A stretch of 64,000 nt of DNA, taken from Shinella granuli (GTDB lineage Bacteria; Pseudomonadota; Alphaproteobacteria; Rhizobiales; Rhizobiaceae). This document shows positions 16,502 to 28,048 of this stretch, in pieces. How positions within the stretch are numbered: position 1 is the stretch's first letter; each line of letters opens with the position of its first letter. The stretch lies in assembly GCF_004341885.1 (NCBI RefSeq), contig NZ_SLVX01000014.1, forward strand, positions 86,108-150,107, given 5' to 3'. Under the pieces are notes generated by a model. The model made no database searches and had not been told where the DNA came from. It worked only from the letters and a program-made list of their open reading frames with translations. A program made the position numbers and the translations under genes.

Positions 16502-18718
16502 TCAGCCCCCCAGCAGCACATCGAGAAGCGTCGTCCGGCGCGTGCCGGTCTGTCCCTGCTGGCCGACGTCTGCGGGCGGCGTAAGGCCGTCGTCGAGCGG
16601 AACGGCGCCCGTCTCGCCGTTCGCCACCGCCTGCCCGTCGCGGGCGGGCTCGTTGCCCAGCGTGCGGGAGATGATGTCGAAGAGCTGGTCGCCTTCCGGG
16701 GCCGGTTCCGTCCCGTCCACGACAGGCTCGCCGCCGGCCGTGCCGAAGAGCGGCGAAGGCGCTAGGCCCTCATGGGCGGCGGTCATGAACTGGCTCCAGG
16801 CCTTTGCCGGAAGCCCGCCGCCCGTCACCTTCTTCATCGACTTGCCGTCGTCGTTGCCGAACCAGACGCCGGTCGTCAGGTTGCTGGTGTAGCCGACGAA
16901 GAGCGCGTCGCGGAAGGACTGCGTCGTGCCCGACTTGCCGGCCGCCGGCCAGCCGGGAATGCGGGCGTTCTTACCGGTGCCCTCGGTGATGACGCGCATC
17001 ATCATGCCGTTCATCTGGGAGACGATGCCAGGCTCCAGCACGCGCGGCGGGTTGTCGTAGGTGTTCTCGTAGAGCACCCGGCCGTCGGCCGTCGAAATGC
17101 GGCGGATGATGTGCGGCGTCGCCTTGTAGCCGCCGTTCATGAAGGGGGCGTAGGCGGCGGTCAGCTCGACCAGCGTCACCTCCGACGTGCCGAGCGCGAT
17201 CGAGGCGTTCGACTGAAGCTCCGATTCGATGCCGAGCCGGCGGGCGAGTTTTATGACGTCGTCCGGGCCGACCTCCATGACGAGCTGCGCGGCAATCGTG
17301 TTCAGCGACTGGGCGAGCGCGGAGGAGAGCGTCACCTCGCCGCGATACTTCTGGTCGTAGTTCTCCGGTGTCCACTTGCCGATCCTGACCGGCGCGTCGT
17401 TGCGCACGGAAAGCGGCGAGCGGCCGGCTTCCAGCGCCGCCGCATAGACGAAGGGCTTGAAGGCCGAGCCCGGCTGGCGCTTGGCCTTGGAGGCGCGGTC
17501 GAACTGGCTTTCCGCATAGTCCCGCCCGCCGACGAGGGCCCGGATGGCGCCGGTGCCGTCGATCGAGACGAGGGCGGCCTGCGAGGCGTTCGACTTTTCG
17601 CCCTCCTTGTCTAGGAGCGCGGTGATCGCCGCGTCGGCCTTCTTCTCGAGGTCGAGGTCGATCGTCGTGTCGATGACGAGGTCCTCGGTGATGTCGCCGA
17701 TCATGCCCGGCAGCTGGGCCATGACCATGTCGGCGGCATAATGCTGGGCGCCGGACCAGTAGCTCTTCGCCCGCGCCGGCGTCTGCGACATCGCGGTCTT
17801 GATCTCGGTGTCGGTGACGAACCCTTCTTCGCGCATCGCGCCGAGCACGATTTGCGCACGCGCCTCCGCCGCTTCCGGATCGCGCGCCGGCGAGAGGCGC
17901 GAGGGCGCTTTCAGGAGACCCGCGAGGAGGGCGGCTTCGCCGAGGTTCACGTCACGCGCCGACTTGTTGAAGTAGCGCCGCGCGGCGGCCTCGACGCCGT
18001 AGGAATTGGAGCCGAAGAAGACGCGGTTCAGATACATCGCAAGGATCTGGTCCTTGGAATATTTGTGCTCCAGCCAGAAGGCGAGCAAGACTTCCTGAAC
18101 CTTGCGCTCCAGCGTGCGTTCCGGCGAGAGGAACATGTTCTTGGCGAGCTGCTGGGTCAGCGTCGAGCCGCCCTGCACCATGCGGCCGGTGGTGATGTTG
18201 GTGAGCATGGCGCGGGCAAGGCCGAGCGGATCGATGCCGAAATGCGAATAGAAGCGCCGGTCCTCGATGGCGATGACGGCCTGGGGGATATAGGGCGACA
18301 TGTTCTCCAGCGACAGCGCCTCGCCGCCGGTCGCGCCACGATTGGCGATGGCCTCGCCGCTGACCGCGAGGATCTTGATGTTCGGCGGCCGATCGGGGAT
18401 CGACCAGCTCGTGGCGCTCGGCATGCGCGCGCCGTAGTAGAGGACGAGGCCGCCGACGCCGATGGCGCCCCAGATGCCGAGCACGACGCACCAGTAGAAG
18501 AGCCGGCGGAAGAGGCCGAAGAAACCGCCGCCGCCCGCCTGCCGGCGCCCGCCGGAACCGCGCCTCGGCCGCTCGGCCCTCTGCGGCTTGCCGCGCCCCT
18601 TGCGGCCGCCGCCTGCCACGCGATCTCCCGCGCCGACGTGGAAATCATCCTCGTCGTCGTGCCCTCCCGATCCCCGGAAGGACGGTTCGATGCGCTGGGA
18701 TTTGCGATTGGCTGCCAT
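16502..18718 (-). CDS. Class A penicillin-binding protein (PBP1A-type, bifunctional)
   Basis: 738 residues. A basic, glycine-rich cytoplasmic tail of about 65 residues precedes one membrane helix (about 70-95). The GT51 glycosyltransferase domain has EDRRFYSHFGID, QGGSTLTQQLAKN and RKVQEVLLA. The transpeptidase has the serine motif PGSAFKP, SLN in AQSLNTI and the KSGTTQ motif. It polymerises and cross-links peptidoglycan. The C-terminal extension ends in a flexible acidic and proline-containing tail. It is transcribed towards the toxin/immunity insert, with only 10 bases to the decayed immunity gene. Confidence 0.93.
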   Translation of the reverse strand: MAANRKSQRIEPSFRGSGGHDDEDDFHVGAGDRVAGGGRKGRGKPQRAERPRRGSGGRRQAGGGGFFGLFRRLFYWCVVLGIWGAIGVGGLVLYYGARMPSATSWSIPDRPPNIKILAVSGEAIANRGATGGEALSLENMSPYIPQAVIAIEDRRFYSHFGIDPLGLARAMLTNITTGRMVQGGSTLTQQLAKNMFLSPERTLERKVQEVLLAFWLEHKYSKDQILAMYLNRVFFGSNSYGVEAAARRYFNKSARDVNLGEAALLAGLLKAPSRLSPARDPEAAEARAQIVLGAMREEGFVTDTEIKTAMSQTPARAKSYWSGAQHYAADMVMAQLPGMIGDITEDLVIDTTIDLDLEKKADAAITALLDKEGEKSNASQAALVSIDGTGAIRALVGGRDYAESQFDRASKAKRQPGSAFKPFVYAAALEAGRSPLSVRNDAPVRIGKWTPENYDQKYRGEVTLSSALAQSLNTIAAQLVMEVGPDDVIKLARRLGIESELQSNASIALGTSEVTLVELTAAYAPFMNGGYKATPHIIRRISTADGRVLYENTYDNPPRVLEPGIVSQMNGMMMRVITEGTGKNARIPGWPAAGKSGTTQSFRDALFVGYTSNLTTGVWFGNDDGKSMKKVTGGGLPAKAWSQFMTAAHEGLAPSPLFGTAGGEPVVDGTEPAPEGDQLFDIISRTLGNEPARDGQAVANGETGAVPLDDGLTPPADVGQQGQTGTRRTTLLDVLLGG

Positions 18719-18841
18719 AAGCGGTCGGATACACCCTCGAAAAGATCACCGTCCGGTGGACCTTAAATGCGGCGATTTAAGGGGTCGTTAAGAACCGGTG
18801 AACGGGCGGGCGACAGTTTGAGGGGGATTTGAGAGAAAGAT

Positions 18842-18864
18842 CGGGCGGCCTTGCGGGCCGCCCG
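18842..18864 (-). terminator. Hairpin terminator of the BA14K gene
   Basis: CGGGCGGCC and GGCCGCCCG pair around a 5-base loop, 11 bases past the stop; on the minus strand a T-rich GATCTTTCTC follows. Confidence 0.7.
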
Positions 18865-18874
18865 TAAAATCACC

Positions 18875-19306
18875 TCAATAGTAAGGCGAGAGGCACTGGC
18901 GGCGGGCGCCATAGTTGGGCTGGAACGTGTTGTCATAGGCCCGGTACGAGCGATAGCGCGCATAGCACCATTCGGTGTGGCGCGGATTGATGCCTTCGTA
19001 GCGCGGCTGGGCGTAGCCGTCATTGGCGATCGCGCCGCCGATGATCGCGCCCGCACCGAAGGCGGCCAGCGGATACCACCAGCCGTCCGAGTGCCGGCGA
19101 TAGCCGCGACGCTCGTAGCGATAGCCGCGATGGCCATTGTGCCAGCCACGACGCTCGCGACGCCACTGCACCTCCTGCACATCGCTCGCCTGAGAAGCGC
19201 CGACCTTCGGCATCGGCATGGCGAAGGCCGGTGCGGATACGAATGTCGTGGCGAACATGGCGACGGCCATGGCGGCGGCAATACCGCCCTTGATCGTTGT
19301 CTTCAT
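18875..19306 (-). CDS. BA14K family exported protein
   Basis: 143 residues. A signal peptide (MKTTIKGGIAAAMAVAMF..., cleavage after FA near residue 29) is followed by an Arg/Tyr/Gly-rich linker, a small hydrophobic GAIIGGAI segment and the BA14K signature HTEWCYARYRSYRAYDNTF then RRQCLSPYY, with two conserved cysteines. The family was named from a Brucella immunoreactive, lectin-like protein and is widespread in rhizobia; the function is not settled. GGGAGA precedes the ATG. A small inverted repeat (19326-19342) lies upstream. Confidence 0.9.
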   Translation of the reverse strand: MKTTIKGGIAAAMAVAMFATTFVSAPAFAMPMPKVGASQASDVQEVQWRRERRGWHNGHRGYRYERRGYRRHSDGWWYPLAAFGAGAIIGGAIANDGYAQPRYEGINPRHTEWCYARYRSYRAYDNTFQPNYGARRQCLSPYY

Positions 19307-19325
19307 GTCGATCTCCCTTGGATAG

Positions 19326-19342
19326 TCACTGTTTTACAGTGA
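19326..19342. promoter_or_regulatory. Inverted repeat upstream of the BA14K gene
   Basis: TCACTG-N5-CAGTGA is a perfect 6-bp inverted repeat 20 bases before the start codon. It could be an operator or a leader hairpin. Confidence 0.4.
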
Positions 19343-19406
19343 TCAAGACGGATGACAGCATGAAACAATTCGACTGAATGCAAGATGAACCGAACTTCTC
19401 CACGTC

Positions 19407-20354
19407 TCAATCCTCGCCATTGCCCAGCCGGCTGAGGAAACGCTGCCGTTCGAAGACGAGAATGACCACCAGCGCCATGATGAACGGGATGATCAGGTAG
19501 AACAGCCGGAAGACGGCGAGCGCGGCCAGCACCGCCGCCGGATCCATGTCCGGCAGGCCGGCGATGAAGACGAGTTCCAGGACGCCGATGCCGCCCGGCG
19601 CGTGGGAGAGCAGCGCCACCGAGAAGGAGGCGAGGAAGATGCCGAGCACGACGAAGAAGCCCGGATTGCCCTCCACCGGCAGCACGAAATAGATGATCGC
19701 CGCCGCGCCGATCAGCTCGATGGGCGCGATGATGAGCTGGCGGAAGACGAGCGAGGGTTTGGGATATTCCAGCCTCAGCCAGCGCGTGTTGATCGGCCGG
19801 AAGCCGACGAGGCTGCCGACCACGTAGAGCGCGACCAGCGCCAGGATGAAGACACCGGTCGAGAACGCCGCCTCGATCGGCAGGAACTCGGCGAACCGCC
19901 CGACGATCTCCGGCTCCAGCACCAGCACCAGGCCGAACAGCACGACCGTGCCGAGCGCGAAGGTGAAGGAGCAGAAGGCGACGAGGACGCCCACCTCCGA
20001 TCCGGTCAGTCCCTTCGACGTATAGGCGCGGTAGCGCACCAGCGCGCCGGAGAACACCGAGGCGCCGATATTGTGCGACAGCGCATAGGTGGTGAAGGAG
20101 GTGATGGTGATGAACCACAGCGAGATGCGATGGCCGAGATGTTCGAGCGCCAGGTGGTCGTAGGCGGCGAGCGCCGCATAGGCGACGAGCGTGGCGCCGC
20201 ATGCCAGCAGCCAGCCGGAGACCGGAATGGCATGCAGGCTCGCCATGAACTCGTCGAGCGACAGGCCGCGAAGGTCCTTGTAGAGGATATAGACCGACAG
20301 GATGATCGCGGCGGTGCTGACGAGCGGCCAGAAGAACTTTTTCAGCCGCTTCAT
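19407..20354 (-). CDS. Lysylphosphatidylglycerol synthetase-like/UPF0104 integral membrane protein
   Basis: 315 residues with roughly eight hydrophobic segments (for example VSTAAIILSVYILY, LLACGATLVAYAAL, LGTVVLFGLVLVL, FYLIIPFIMALVVILVF). It matches the flippase-like half of MprF (UPF0104 or AglD-like) without the synthetase domain, so a role in moving lipid across the membrane is possible but unproven. The ATG at 20354 (KRLKKFFWPLV) follows GGAAGGCAGG; upstream in-frame codons have no membrane character. The 195-bp gap to the upstream dipeptidase stop shows nothing clear. Confidence 0.8.
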   Translation of the reverse strand: MKRLKKFFWPLVSTAAIILSVYILYKDLRGLSLDEFMASLHAIPVSGWLLACGATLVAYAALAAYDHLALEHLGHRISLWFITITSFTTYALSHNIGASVFSGALVRYRAYTSKGLTGSEVGVLVAFCSFTFALGTVVLFGLVLVLEPEIVGRFAEFLPIEAAFSTGVFILALVALYVVGSLVGFRPINTRWLRLEYPKPSLVFRQLIIAPIELIGAAAIIYFVLPVEGNPGFFVVLGIFLASFSVALLSHAPGGIGVLELVFIAGLPDMDPAAVLAALAVFRLFYLIIPFIMALVVILVFERQRFLSRLGNGED

Positions 20355-20549
20355 CCTGCCTTCCCCCCTGCTCCCGGCGCCCCATAGCCCGAGCAGCGAG
20401 GTGTTCTCGCAATCTTTCCTGATGCCATTCTCACCCTTTCCCCGTGTCCGGACCGTCGTCGCCTGTCCGCGCGCGGTCCTTGTTTTTGAGGAAACCAGCA
20501 TTTCCGTTCCGTCCGGTTAATGCTGGCCTCCCATCTCATCACATCTGCG

Positions 20550-21941
20550 TCAGCGCGCCGCGAGCGCCGAAAGAATGCGAACCCACGAGCGGATGCCCTT
20601 TTCGAAGGAGCGCAGCTCGTATTTCTCGTTCGGCGAATGGATGCGGTCGTCCGACAGCGCAAAGCCGACGAGCAAGGATTCCATGCCCAGCATCTTCTGG
20701 AAATCGCCAACGATCGGGATGGAGCCGCCCATGCCGATGACGACGGCGGGCTTCGGCCATTCGTCGGACAGCGCGTTCTTCGCCTTGCCGAGCAGGGCGG
20801 AATCGTAGGGAAGCTGGATGGCCGGCGAGCCGCCATGGGCATGGAACGTCACCGAGCAGTCCGCCGGGATTTTTCCACGCACATAGGTACGGAACGCATC
20901 GCGGATCTTCGCCGGGTCCTGCTTGCCGACGAGGCGGAAGGAGACCTTTGCCGAGGCTTCGGCGGCGATCACCGTCTTGAAGCCCTCGCCCGTATAGCCG
21001 CCGGTGATGCCGTTGACCTCGGCGGTCGGGCGCGCCCAGGTGAGCTCCAGCACGGACCGGCCCTTTTCGCCCGAGGGGATCGACAGGCCGATCTCGCCCA
21101 GAAAACTCTCGGCCGAACTGCCGAGCTTGTCCCAGGCCGCCTTGATCTGGGTCGGGGTTTCCTCGACGCCGTCATAGAAGCCGTCGAGCGTCACGCGGCC
21201 GGTCTCGTCGTGCAGGCCGGCGAGGATGTCCGACAGAATATGGATCGGGTTTGCCGCAGCCCCGCCGAAATAGCCTGAATGCAGATCCCGGTCGGCCGCC
21301 TTGATGACGATCTCCTCGCCGACGAGGCCGCGCAGGCCTGCGGAGATGGCCGGCGTGTCGGCATCCCACATGCTGGTATCGCAGACGAGGGCGAAGTCGG
21401 CCGTCAATTCCGCGGCATTGGCCTCCAGGAACGGCTTGAGCGAAGGCGAACCGGATTCCTCCTCGCCCTCGAAGAGGATGGTGACGCGGCAGGGCAGGCT
21501 GCCCGCCGTTTCCTTGTAGGCGCGGCAGGCTTCCACGAAGGTCAGGAGCTGGCCCTTGTCGTCTGACGTGCCGCGGCCCGTGATGATGCGCCGGCCCTCG
21601 CCGGCATCGCGCACCGCCGGCTCGAAGGGATCGTGGTCCCAGAGATTCAGGGGGTCGACCGGCTGGACGTCGTAATGGCCGTAGAAGAGCACATGCGGCG
21701 CATCGGGCCTGGCGCCGTCGTGATGGGCGACCACCATCGGATGGCCGGGCGTATCGCGCACCGTCGCGTCGAAGCCGAGCGAGCGCAGTTCCGTGACCAG
21801 CCACTCGGCCGCCCGGCGGCACTCGGCCTTGAAGGCCGGATCGGTGGAGATGGACTTGATGCGCACGAGCTCGAACAGGCGTTCGAGGCTGGCCGGAATG
21901 CCGGCGCTGGCGCGATCGAGGACGGGCAGGATGTTGGTCAT
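20550..21941 (-). CDS. M20 family metallopeptidase (dipeptidase)
   Basis: 463 residues, cytosolic M20/ArgE-DapE-CPG2 family. Metal ligands and catalytic residues lie in FYGHYDVQPVDP (His, Asp), GRGTSDDKGQ (Asp), LFEGEEESGS (Glu-Glu) and the region VCDTSMWDADTPAI (Asp). The lid or dimerisation domain lies between about 195 and 355. It resembles the CNDP-type dipeptidases annotated in many alphaproteobacteria. The ATG at 21941 begins MTNILPVLDRA with only a weak ribosome site. A MarR regulator lies upstream on the same strand, 117 bp away. Confidence 0.88.
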   Translation of the reverse strand: MTNILPVLDRASAGIPASLERLFELVRIKSISTDPAFKAECRRAAEWLVTELRSLGFDATVRDTPGHPMVVAHHDGARPDAPHVLFYGHYDVQPVDPLNLWDHDPFEPAVRDAGEGRRIITGRGTSDDKGQLLTFVEACRAYKETAGSLPCRVTILFEGEEESGSPSLKPFLEANAAELTADFALVCDTSMWDADTPAISAGLRGLVGEEIVIKAADRDLHSGYFGGAAANPIHILSDILAGLHDETGRVTLDGFYDGVEETPTQIKAAWDKLGSSAESFLGEIGLSIPSGEKGRSVLELTWARPTAEVNGITGGYTGEGFKTVIAAEASAKVSFRLVGKQDPAKIRDAFRTYVRGKIPADCSVTFHAHGGSPAIQLPYDSALLGKAKNALSDEWPKPAVVIGMGGSIPIVGDFQKMLGMESLLVGFALSDDRIHSPNEKYELRSFEKGIRSWVRILSALAAR

Positions 21942-22058
21942 GGATGAACCCCCAGGACATGGTGCGGGCGCGCTCTTGCGGTGCAACATGCAGCAAATCA
22001 AATGAATTTCGGCGCGACATTAGACCGATCGGCTCGGTCAGGGCAAATCGTATGACGA

Positions 22059-22499
22059 TCAGAGGCGTGGATCGCGGCCGAGATTGGCAAGCACCATGCG
22101 CATATATTCCAGAAGCAGCTCCCGCTCGAAGCGCCGGAAGCCCCGGAAGAGCGTGTCCTCGGTGGCCGAGGCGGCCGCCATCGCGGTCTCGCGCAGCGCC
22201 TTGCCGCGGCTCGTCAGGAAGACGAGCTGGGCCCGCTTGTCCTTCGGGTGGCGCCGGCGGGAGATGAGCCCGTCGCGCTGCATGCGGGCAAGCGTGTTGG
22301 CCATGGTTGCCTGCTCGATGTCGAGCCGGTCGAGAAGCTCGCGCTGGGTGAGGCCGTCGCCGCTCCACAGTTCCAGGAGGACCGGGAACTGGCCGGGCGC
22401 GAAACCGGCCCCGTCCGCCCGTGCCTGAAGGGCGCGGGACGCCGCCTTCGCCAGGAGATTGGCGAGGTACGCTGCCGACTCCTTCCGGTCAAATTCCAT
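22059..22499 (-). CDS. MarR family transcriptional regulator
   Basis: 146 residues. The winged helix-turn-helix is visible in LTQRELLDRLDIEQATMANTLARMQRDGLI followed by the wing RRHPKDKRAQLVFLT. Helices at both ends form the dimer interface. Members usually respond to phenolic or oxidative signals and often control neighbouring genes. The start at 22499 (MEFDRKESAAY) fits the family length, though no good ribosome site is visible. The dipeptidase gene downstream on the same strand could be a target. Confidence 0.85.
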   Translation of the reverse strand: MEFDRKESAAYLANLLAKAASRALQARADGAGFAPGQFPVLLELWSGDGLTQRELLDRLDIEQATMANTLARMQRDGLISRRRHPKDKRAQLVFLTSRGKALRETAMAAASATEDTLFRGFRRFERELLLEYMRMVLANLGRDPRL

Positions 22500-22620
22500 G
22501 GAGCGAAAGCTAAGCCGGTTTTCGGCGGAAGACAATGGATCGCAGGCGATGCTTTGGCGACCGGGAGAGGCCATGTCTTCCTGCGCTCCCCCATTCATCA
22601 GCGCGGCCCCAGAAACGAGA

Positions 22621-22703
22621 AGCCGCCGACGACAGGAGGCTTGTCGCGGCGGCTTCTTCGAATGATGGACAAAGGCCCGGAGAGGGGGATGAGGCCTTTG
22701 TCC
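22621..22703. repeat. Two hairpins upstream of polA
   Basis: The first, AGCCGCCG (22621-22628) with CGGCGGCT (22647-22654), has an extended imperfect stem and is followed by TCTTCG. The second is a perfect 11-bp inverted repeat GGACAAAGGCC (22667-22677)/GGCCTTTGTCC (22693-22703). They lie in the divergent region between the MarR gene and polA. They could be terminator remnants or leader structures; no gene is seen between 22500 and 22927. Confidence 0.5.
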
Positions 22704-22927
22704 TTTGTCTGGCGCGGCGGGGGACAGGCCGGGTGCCAGACAACGGCTTTGATCAGGTGCCGATGATCAATATCTGTGGGTTCGAATGTGGCTTTTCAAG
22801 GGTTTCAGGCGCCCGGGAAAATTACAAATCGGTAACGTTCGTGTGAGGCTTTCCGGCCCCTGGAAAGGCCTGTTTGCCCGCAATGAAAGATGGACGCGGA
22901 AAGCCGCCCGCGCTATCCATTCACCCC

Positions 22928-25915
22928 ATGAAAAAAGGTGATCATCTCTTCCTCGTCGACGGCTCGGGCTTCATCTTCCGCGCCTTCCACGCCATCCCGC
23001 CGCTCAACCGCAAGTCGGACGGGCTGCCGGTCAATGCCGTCTCGGGTTTCTGCAACATGCTGTGGAAGCTCCTGAAGGATGCGCGCAACACCGATGTGGG
23101 CGTGACGCCGACCCATTTCGCGGTCATCTTCGACTATTCCTCGAAGACTTTCCGCAACGACCTCTACGACCAGTACAAGGCGAACCGCACGGCACCGCCC
23201 GAGGACCTGATCCCGCAGTTCGGCCTGATCCGCCACGCGACGCGCGCCTTCAACCTGCCCTGCATCGAGAAGGAAGGCTTTGAGGCCGACGACCTGATCG
23301 CCACCTATGCCCGCCTTGCGGAGGCGGACGGCGCGGATGTCACCATCGTCTCCTCCGACAAGGACCTCATGCAGCTCGTGACCCAGAACGTCTCGATGTA
23401 TGACGGCATGAAGGACAAGCAGATCTCCATTCCCGAAGTCGTCGAGAAATGGGGCGTGCCGCCGGCAAAGATGATCGACCTCCAGTCGCTGACCGGCGAT
23501 TCGACCGACAATATCCCGGGCGTTCCCGGCATCGGCCCGAAGACCGCGGCGCAGCTCCTCGAAGAATATGGCGACCTCGACACGCTGCTTGCCCGCGCCG
23601 AGGAGATCAAGCAGGTCAAGCGCCGCGAGAACATCATCGCCAACCGCGCGCTCGTACTGCTCTCCCGCCAGCTCGTCACGCTGAAGACGGACACGCCGCT
23701 CGACACGCCGCTCGACGACCTGATCCTGCATCCGCAGGACGGGCCGCGGCTGATCGCCTTCCTGAAGGCGATGGAATTCACCACGCTGACGCGCCGCGTC
23801 GCCGAAGCCTGCGAGTGCGACGCGGGCGCCATCGCGCCGGCGGACGTGCCGGTCGAATGGGGCGCCGAGGCGCATGGCCCGGACCTCGACAAGGGCGACG
23901 TCGCCGGCCCCGCCCTCGTGCTCGACGGCAAGGAAACGGCGGCCGAGGCCGCTGCCACGCTGCTGCCCACCGCCGGCGCGGATGGCGACACGCCCTCGGC
24001 GCTCGCCAGGGCCCGCGCCGAACGCTTTTCGGCCGCCCCCATCGACCATGCCAGCTACGAAACCGTGCGGGACATCGAAACGCTGGACCGCTGGATCTCC
24101 GCCGCGCGCGAGACCGGCCTCGTCGGCTTCGACACCGAGACGACCTCGCTCGACGCCATGCAGGCGGAGCTTTGCGGCTTCTCCCTTGCGATCGCCGACA
24201 ATGCCAAGGACCCGACGGGCACCGTCATCCGCGCCTGCTACGTGCCGCTCAACCACAAGACCGGCGTCGGCGATTTGCTCGGCGGCGGGCTCGCCGAGGG
24301 GCAGATCCCGATCCGGCCGGCGCTGGAACGGCTGAAAAGCCTGCTGGAGGATCCTTCCGTCCTGAAGGTCGCGCAGAACCTCAAATACGATTACCTCGTC
24401 ATGCGCCGCCACGGCATCACCGTGAAGGGTTTCGACGATACGATGCTGATGTCCTATGCGCTCGACGCGGGCGCGGGCACGCACGGCATGGACACGCTCT
24501 CCGAACGCTGGCTCGGCCACAAGCCGATTTCCTACAAGGACGTCGCCGGTTCCGGCAAGGGCGCGCAGACCTTCGACATGGTGGATATTTCCCGCGCCAC
24601 GGCCTATGCGGCGGAAGACGCCGACGTGACGCTGCGCCTCTGGCACGTCTTGAAGCCGCGCCTTGCAAGCGAGCGCATGACCACCGTCTACGAGCGGCTG
24701 GAGCGCCCGCTGGTGCCGGTGCTCGCCCGCATGGAGGAGCGCGGCATCACCATCGACCGCCAGGTGCTGTCCCGCCTTTCCGGGGAACTCGCACAGGGCG
24801 CCGCCGGCCTTGAGGAGGAGATCTACGACCTTGCCGGCGAACGCTTCAACATCGGCTCGCCGAAACAGCTCGGCGACATCCTGTTCGGCAAGATGGGCCT
24901 GCCCGGCGCCTCCAAGACGAAGACCGGCCAGTGGTCGACCTCCGCACAGGTGCTGGAGGATCTTGCCGCCCAGGGCATTCCGCTGCCGCGCAAGATCGTC
25001 GACTGGCGCCAGCTCACCAAGCTGAAATCCACCTATACGGACGCCCTGCCGGGCTTCGTGCATCCCGACACGAAACGCGTGCACACGTCCTACGCGCTCG
25101 CCGCCACGACGACCGGCCGCCTCTCCTCCTCCGATCCGAACCTGCAGAACATCCCGGTGCGCACGGCGGAAGGCCGCAAGATTCGCACGGCCTTCATCTC
25201 GACGCCCGGCCACAAGCTGGTCTCGGCCGACTACAGCCAGATCGAACTGCGCGTGCTCGCCCATGTCGCCGATATCCCGCAACTGAAACAGGCCTTTGCC
25301 GACGGCATCGACATCCACGCGATGACGGCGTCCGAAATGTTCGGCGTCCCGGTGGACGGCATGCCCCCGGAGGTCCGCCGCCGCGCCAAGGCGATCAATT
25401 TCGGCATCATCTACGGCATCTCGGCCTTCGGCCTTGCCAACCAGCTCTCCATCGAGCGCTCCGAGGCCGGCGACTACATCAAGAAATATTTCGAGCGCTT
25501 CCCGGGCATCAAGGACTACATGGACCAGACCAAGGCCTTCGCCCGCGAGAATGGCTATGTCGAAACCATCTTCGGCCGCCGCGCACACTACCCGGAGATC
25601 AAGTCGTCCAATCCCTCGGTGCGCGCCTTCAACGAACGCGCCGCGATCAACGCCCCGATCCAGGGCTCGGCCGCCGACATCATCCGCCGCGCCATGGTCA
25701 AGATGGAGCCGGCGCTCGCCGCCGCCGGCCTTTCTGCCCGCATGCTGCTGCAGGTGCATGACGAACTGATCTTCGAGGTCGAGGACGGCGAGGTGGAAAA
25801 GGCGGTCCCCGTCATCATCGGCGTGATGGAAAACGCCTCCCTGCCGGCGCTTTCGATGAAGGTGCCGTTGAAGGTGGATGCGCGCGCCGCGCACAATTGG
25901 GACGAGGCGCACTGA
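22928..25915 (+). CDS. polA: DNA polymerase I
   Basis: 995 residues, the long alphaproteobacterial form. The N-terminal 5'-3' exonuclease (about 1-300) has FLVDGSGFIFRAFHA, EADDLIATYA and STDNIPGVPGIGPKTA. A spacer with low-complexity Ala/Asp content follows. The 3'-5' exonuclease is intact, with GFDTETTSLDAM (Asp, Glu) and the Y-x3-D of TAYAAEDADVTLRL. Polymerase motifs are DYSQIELRVLAH (A), RRRAKAINFGIIYGIS (B) and QVHDELIFEV (C). It fills gaps in repair and removes RNA primers. ATG 22928 begins at family residue 1; an ATG at 22883 adds 15 residues of no family similarity. Confidence 0.97.
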   Translation: MKKGDHLFLVDGSGFIFRAFHAIPPLNRKSDGLPVNAVSGFCNMLWKLLKDARNTDVGVTPTHFAVIFDYSSKTFRNDLYDQYKANRTAPPEDLIPQFGLIRHATRAFNLPCIEKEGFEADDLIATYARLAEADGADVTIVSSDKDLMQLVTQNVSMYDGMKDKQISIPEVVEKWGVPPAKMIDLQSLTGDSTDNIPGVPGIGPKTAAQLLEEYGDLDTLLARAEEIKQVKRRENIIANRALVLLSRQLVTLKTDTPLDTPLDDLILHPQDGPRLIAFLKAMEFTTLTRRVAEACECDAGAIAPADVPVEWGAEAHGPDLDKGDVAGPALVLDGKETAAEAAATLLPTAGADGDTPSALARARAERFSAAPIDHASYETVRDIETLDRWISAARETGLVGFDTETTSLDAMQAELCGFSLAIADNAKDPTGTVIRACYVPLNHKTGVGDLLGGGLAEGQIPIRPALERLKSLLEDPSVLKVAQNLKYDYLVMRRHGITVKGFDDTMLMSYALDAGAGTHGMDTLSERWLGHKPISYKDVAGSGKGAQTFDMVDISRATAYAAEDADVTLRLWHVLKPRLASERMTTVYERLERPLVPVLARMEERGITIDRQVLSRLSGELAQGAAGLEEEIYDLAGERFNIGSPKQLGDILFGKMGLPGASKTKTGQWSTSAQVLEDLAAQGIPLPRKIVDWRQLTKLKSTYTDALPGFVHPDTKRVHTSYALAATTTGRLSSSDPNLQNIPVRTAEGRKIRTAFISTPGHKLVSADYSQIELRVLAHVADIPQLKQAFADGIDIHAMTASEMFGVPVDGMPPEVRRRAKAINFGIIYGISAFGLANQLSIERSEAGDYIKKYFERFPGIKDYMDQTKAFARENGYVETIFGRRAHYPEIKSSNPSVRAFNERAAINAPIQGSAADIIRRAMVKMEPALAAAGLSARMLLQVHDELIFEVEDGEVEKAVPVIIGVMENASLPALSMKVPLKVDARAAHNWDEAH

Positions 25916-25982
25916 GCGTCCCCTCATCCTGCATAGCTACCGCAAGAGGGGGTGCCGCAACACGCCCCCCTCAGCAGGGCCG

Positions 25983-27788
<1,806 letters not shown>

Positions 27789-27839
27789 GGAAGGAACCTG
27801 TTGTCGGAGCCGGCCGGTCGATCGACGGCATCCTCGCCT

Positions 27840-27874
27840 CTAGAGCATTTTGCGGCCAAGTGGAATCACCGGGC
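27840..27874 (+). repeat. Family-A dispersed repeat fragment, copy 3
   Basis: TCTAGAGCATTTTGCGGCC then AAGTGGAATCACCGGG. It is nearly identical to the copy at 9902-9936 (AGCTAGAGCATTTTGCCGCC then AAGGGGAATCACC). Confidence 0.6.
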
Positions 27875-28048
27875 GCCCGCATTCGGCAGATGACGGGCAG
27901 CGGGACGGTCGCATTCTCTTAATCCATTTCGCGAAAAGGCGGGCCGCCTTAACACCGCCTTAAGATCGTGTGCGTCTTGATCGGCTCCCATGGACGGGGT
28001 GCGATACCCCACGGAACCAACCGGCGCCCGGCCGGAACGGAGGCAGGC

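Noticed and set aside
22913..25927. A 1004-codon open frame antisense to polA
   Set aside because: Same GC-rich shadow effect; polA motifs on the plus strand are complete.
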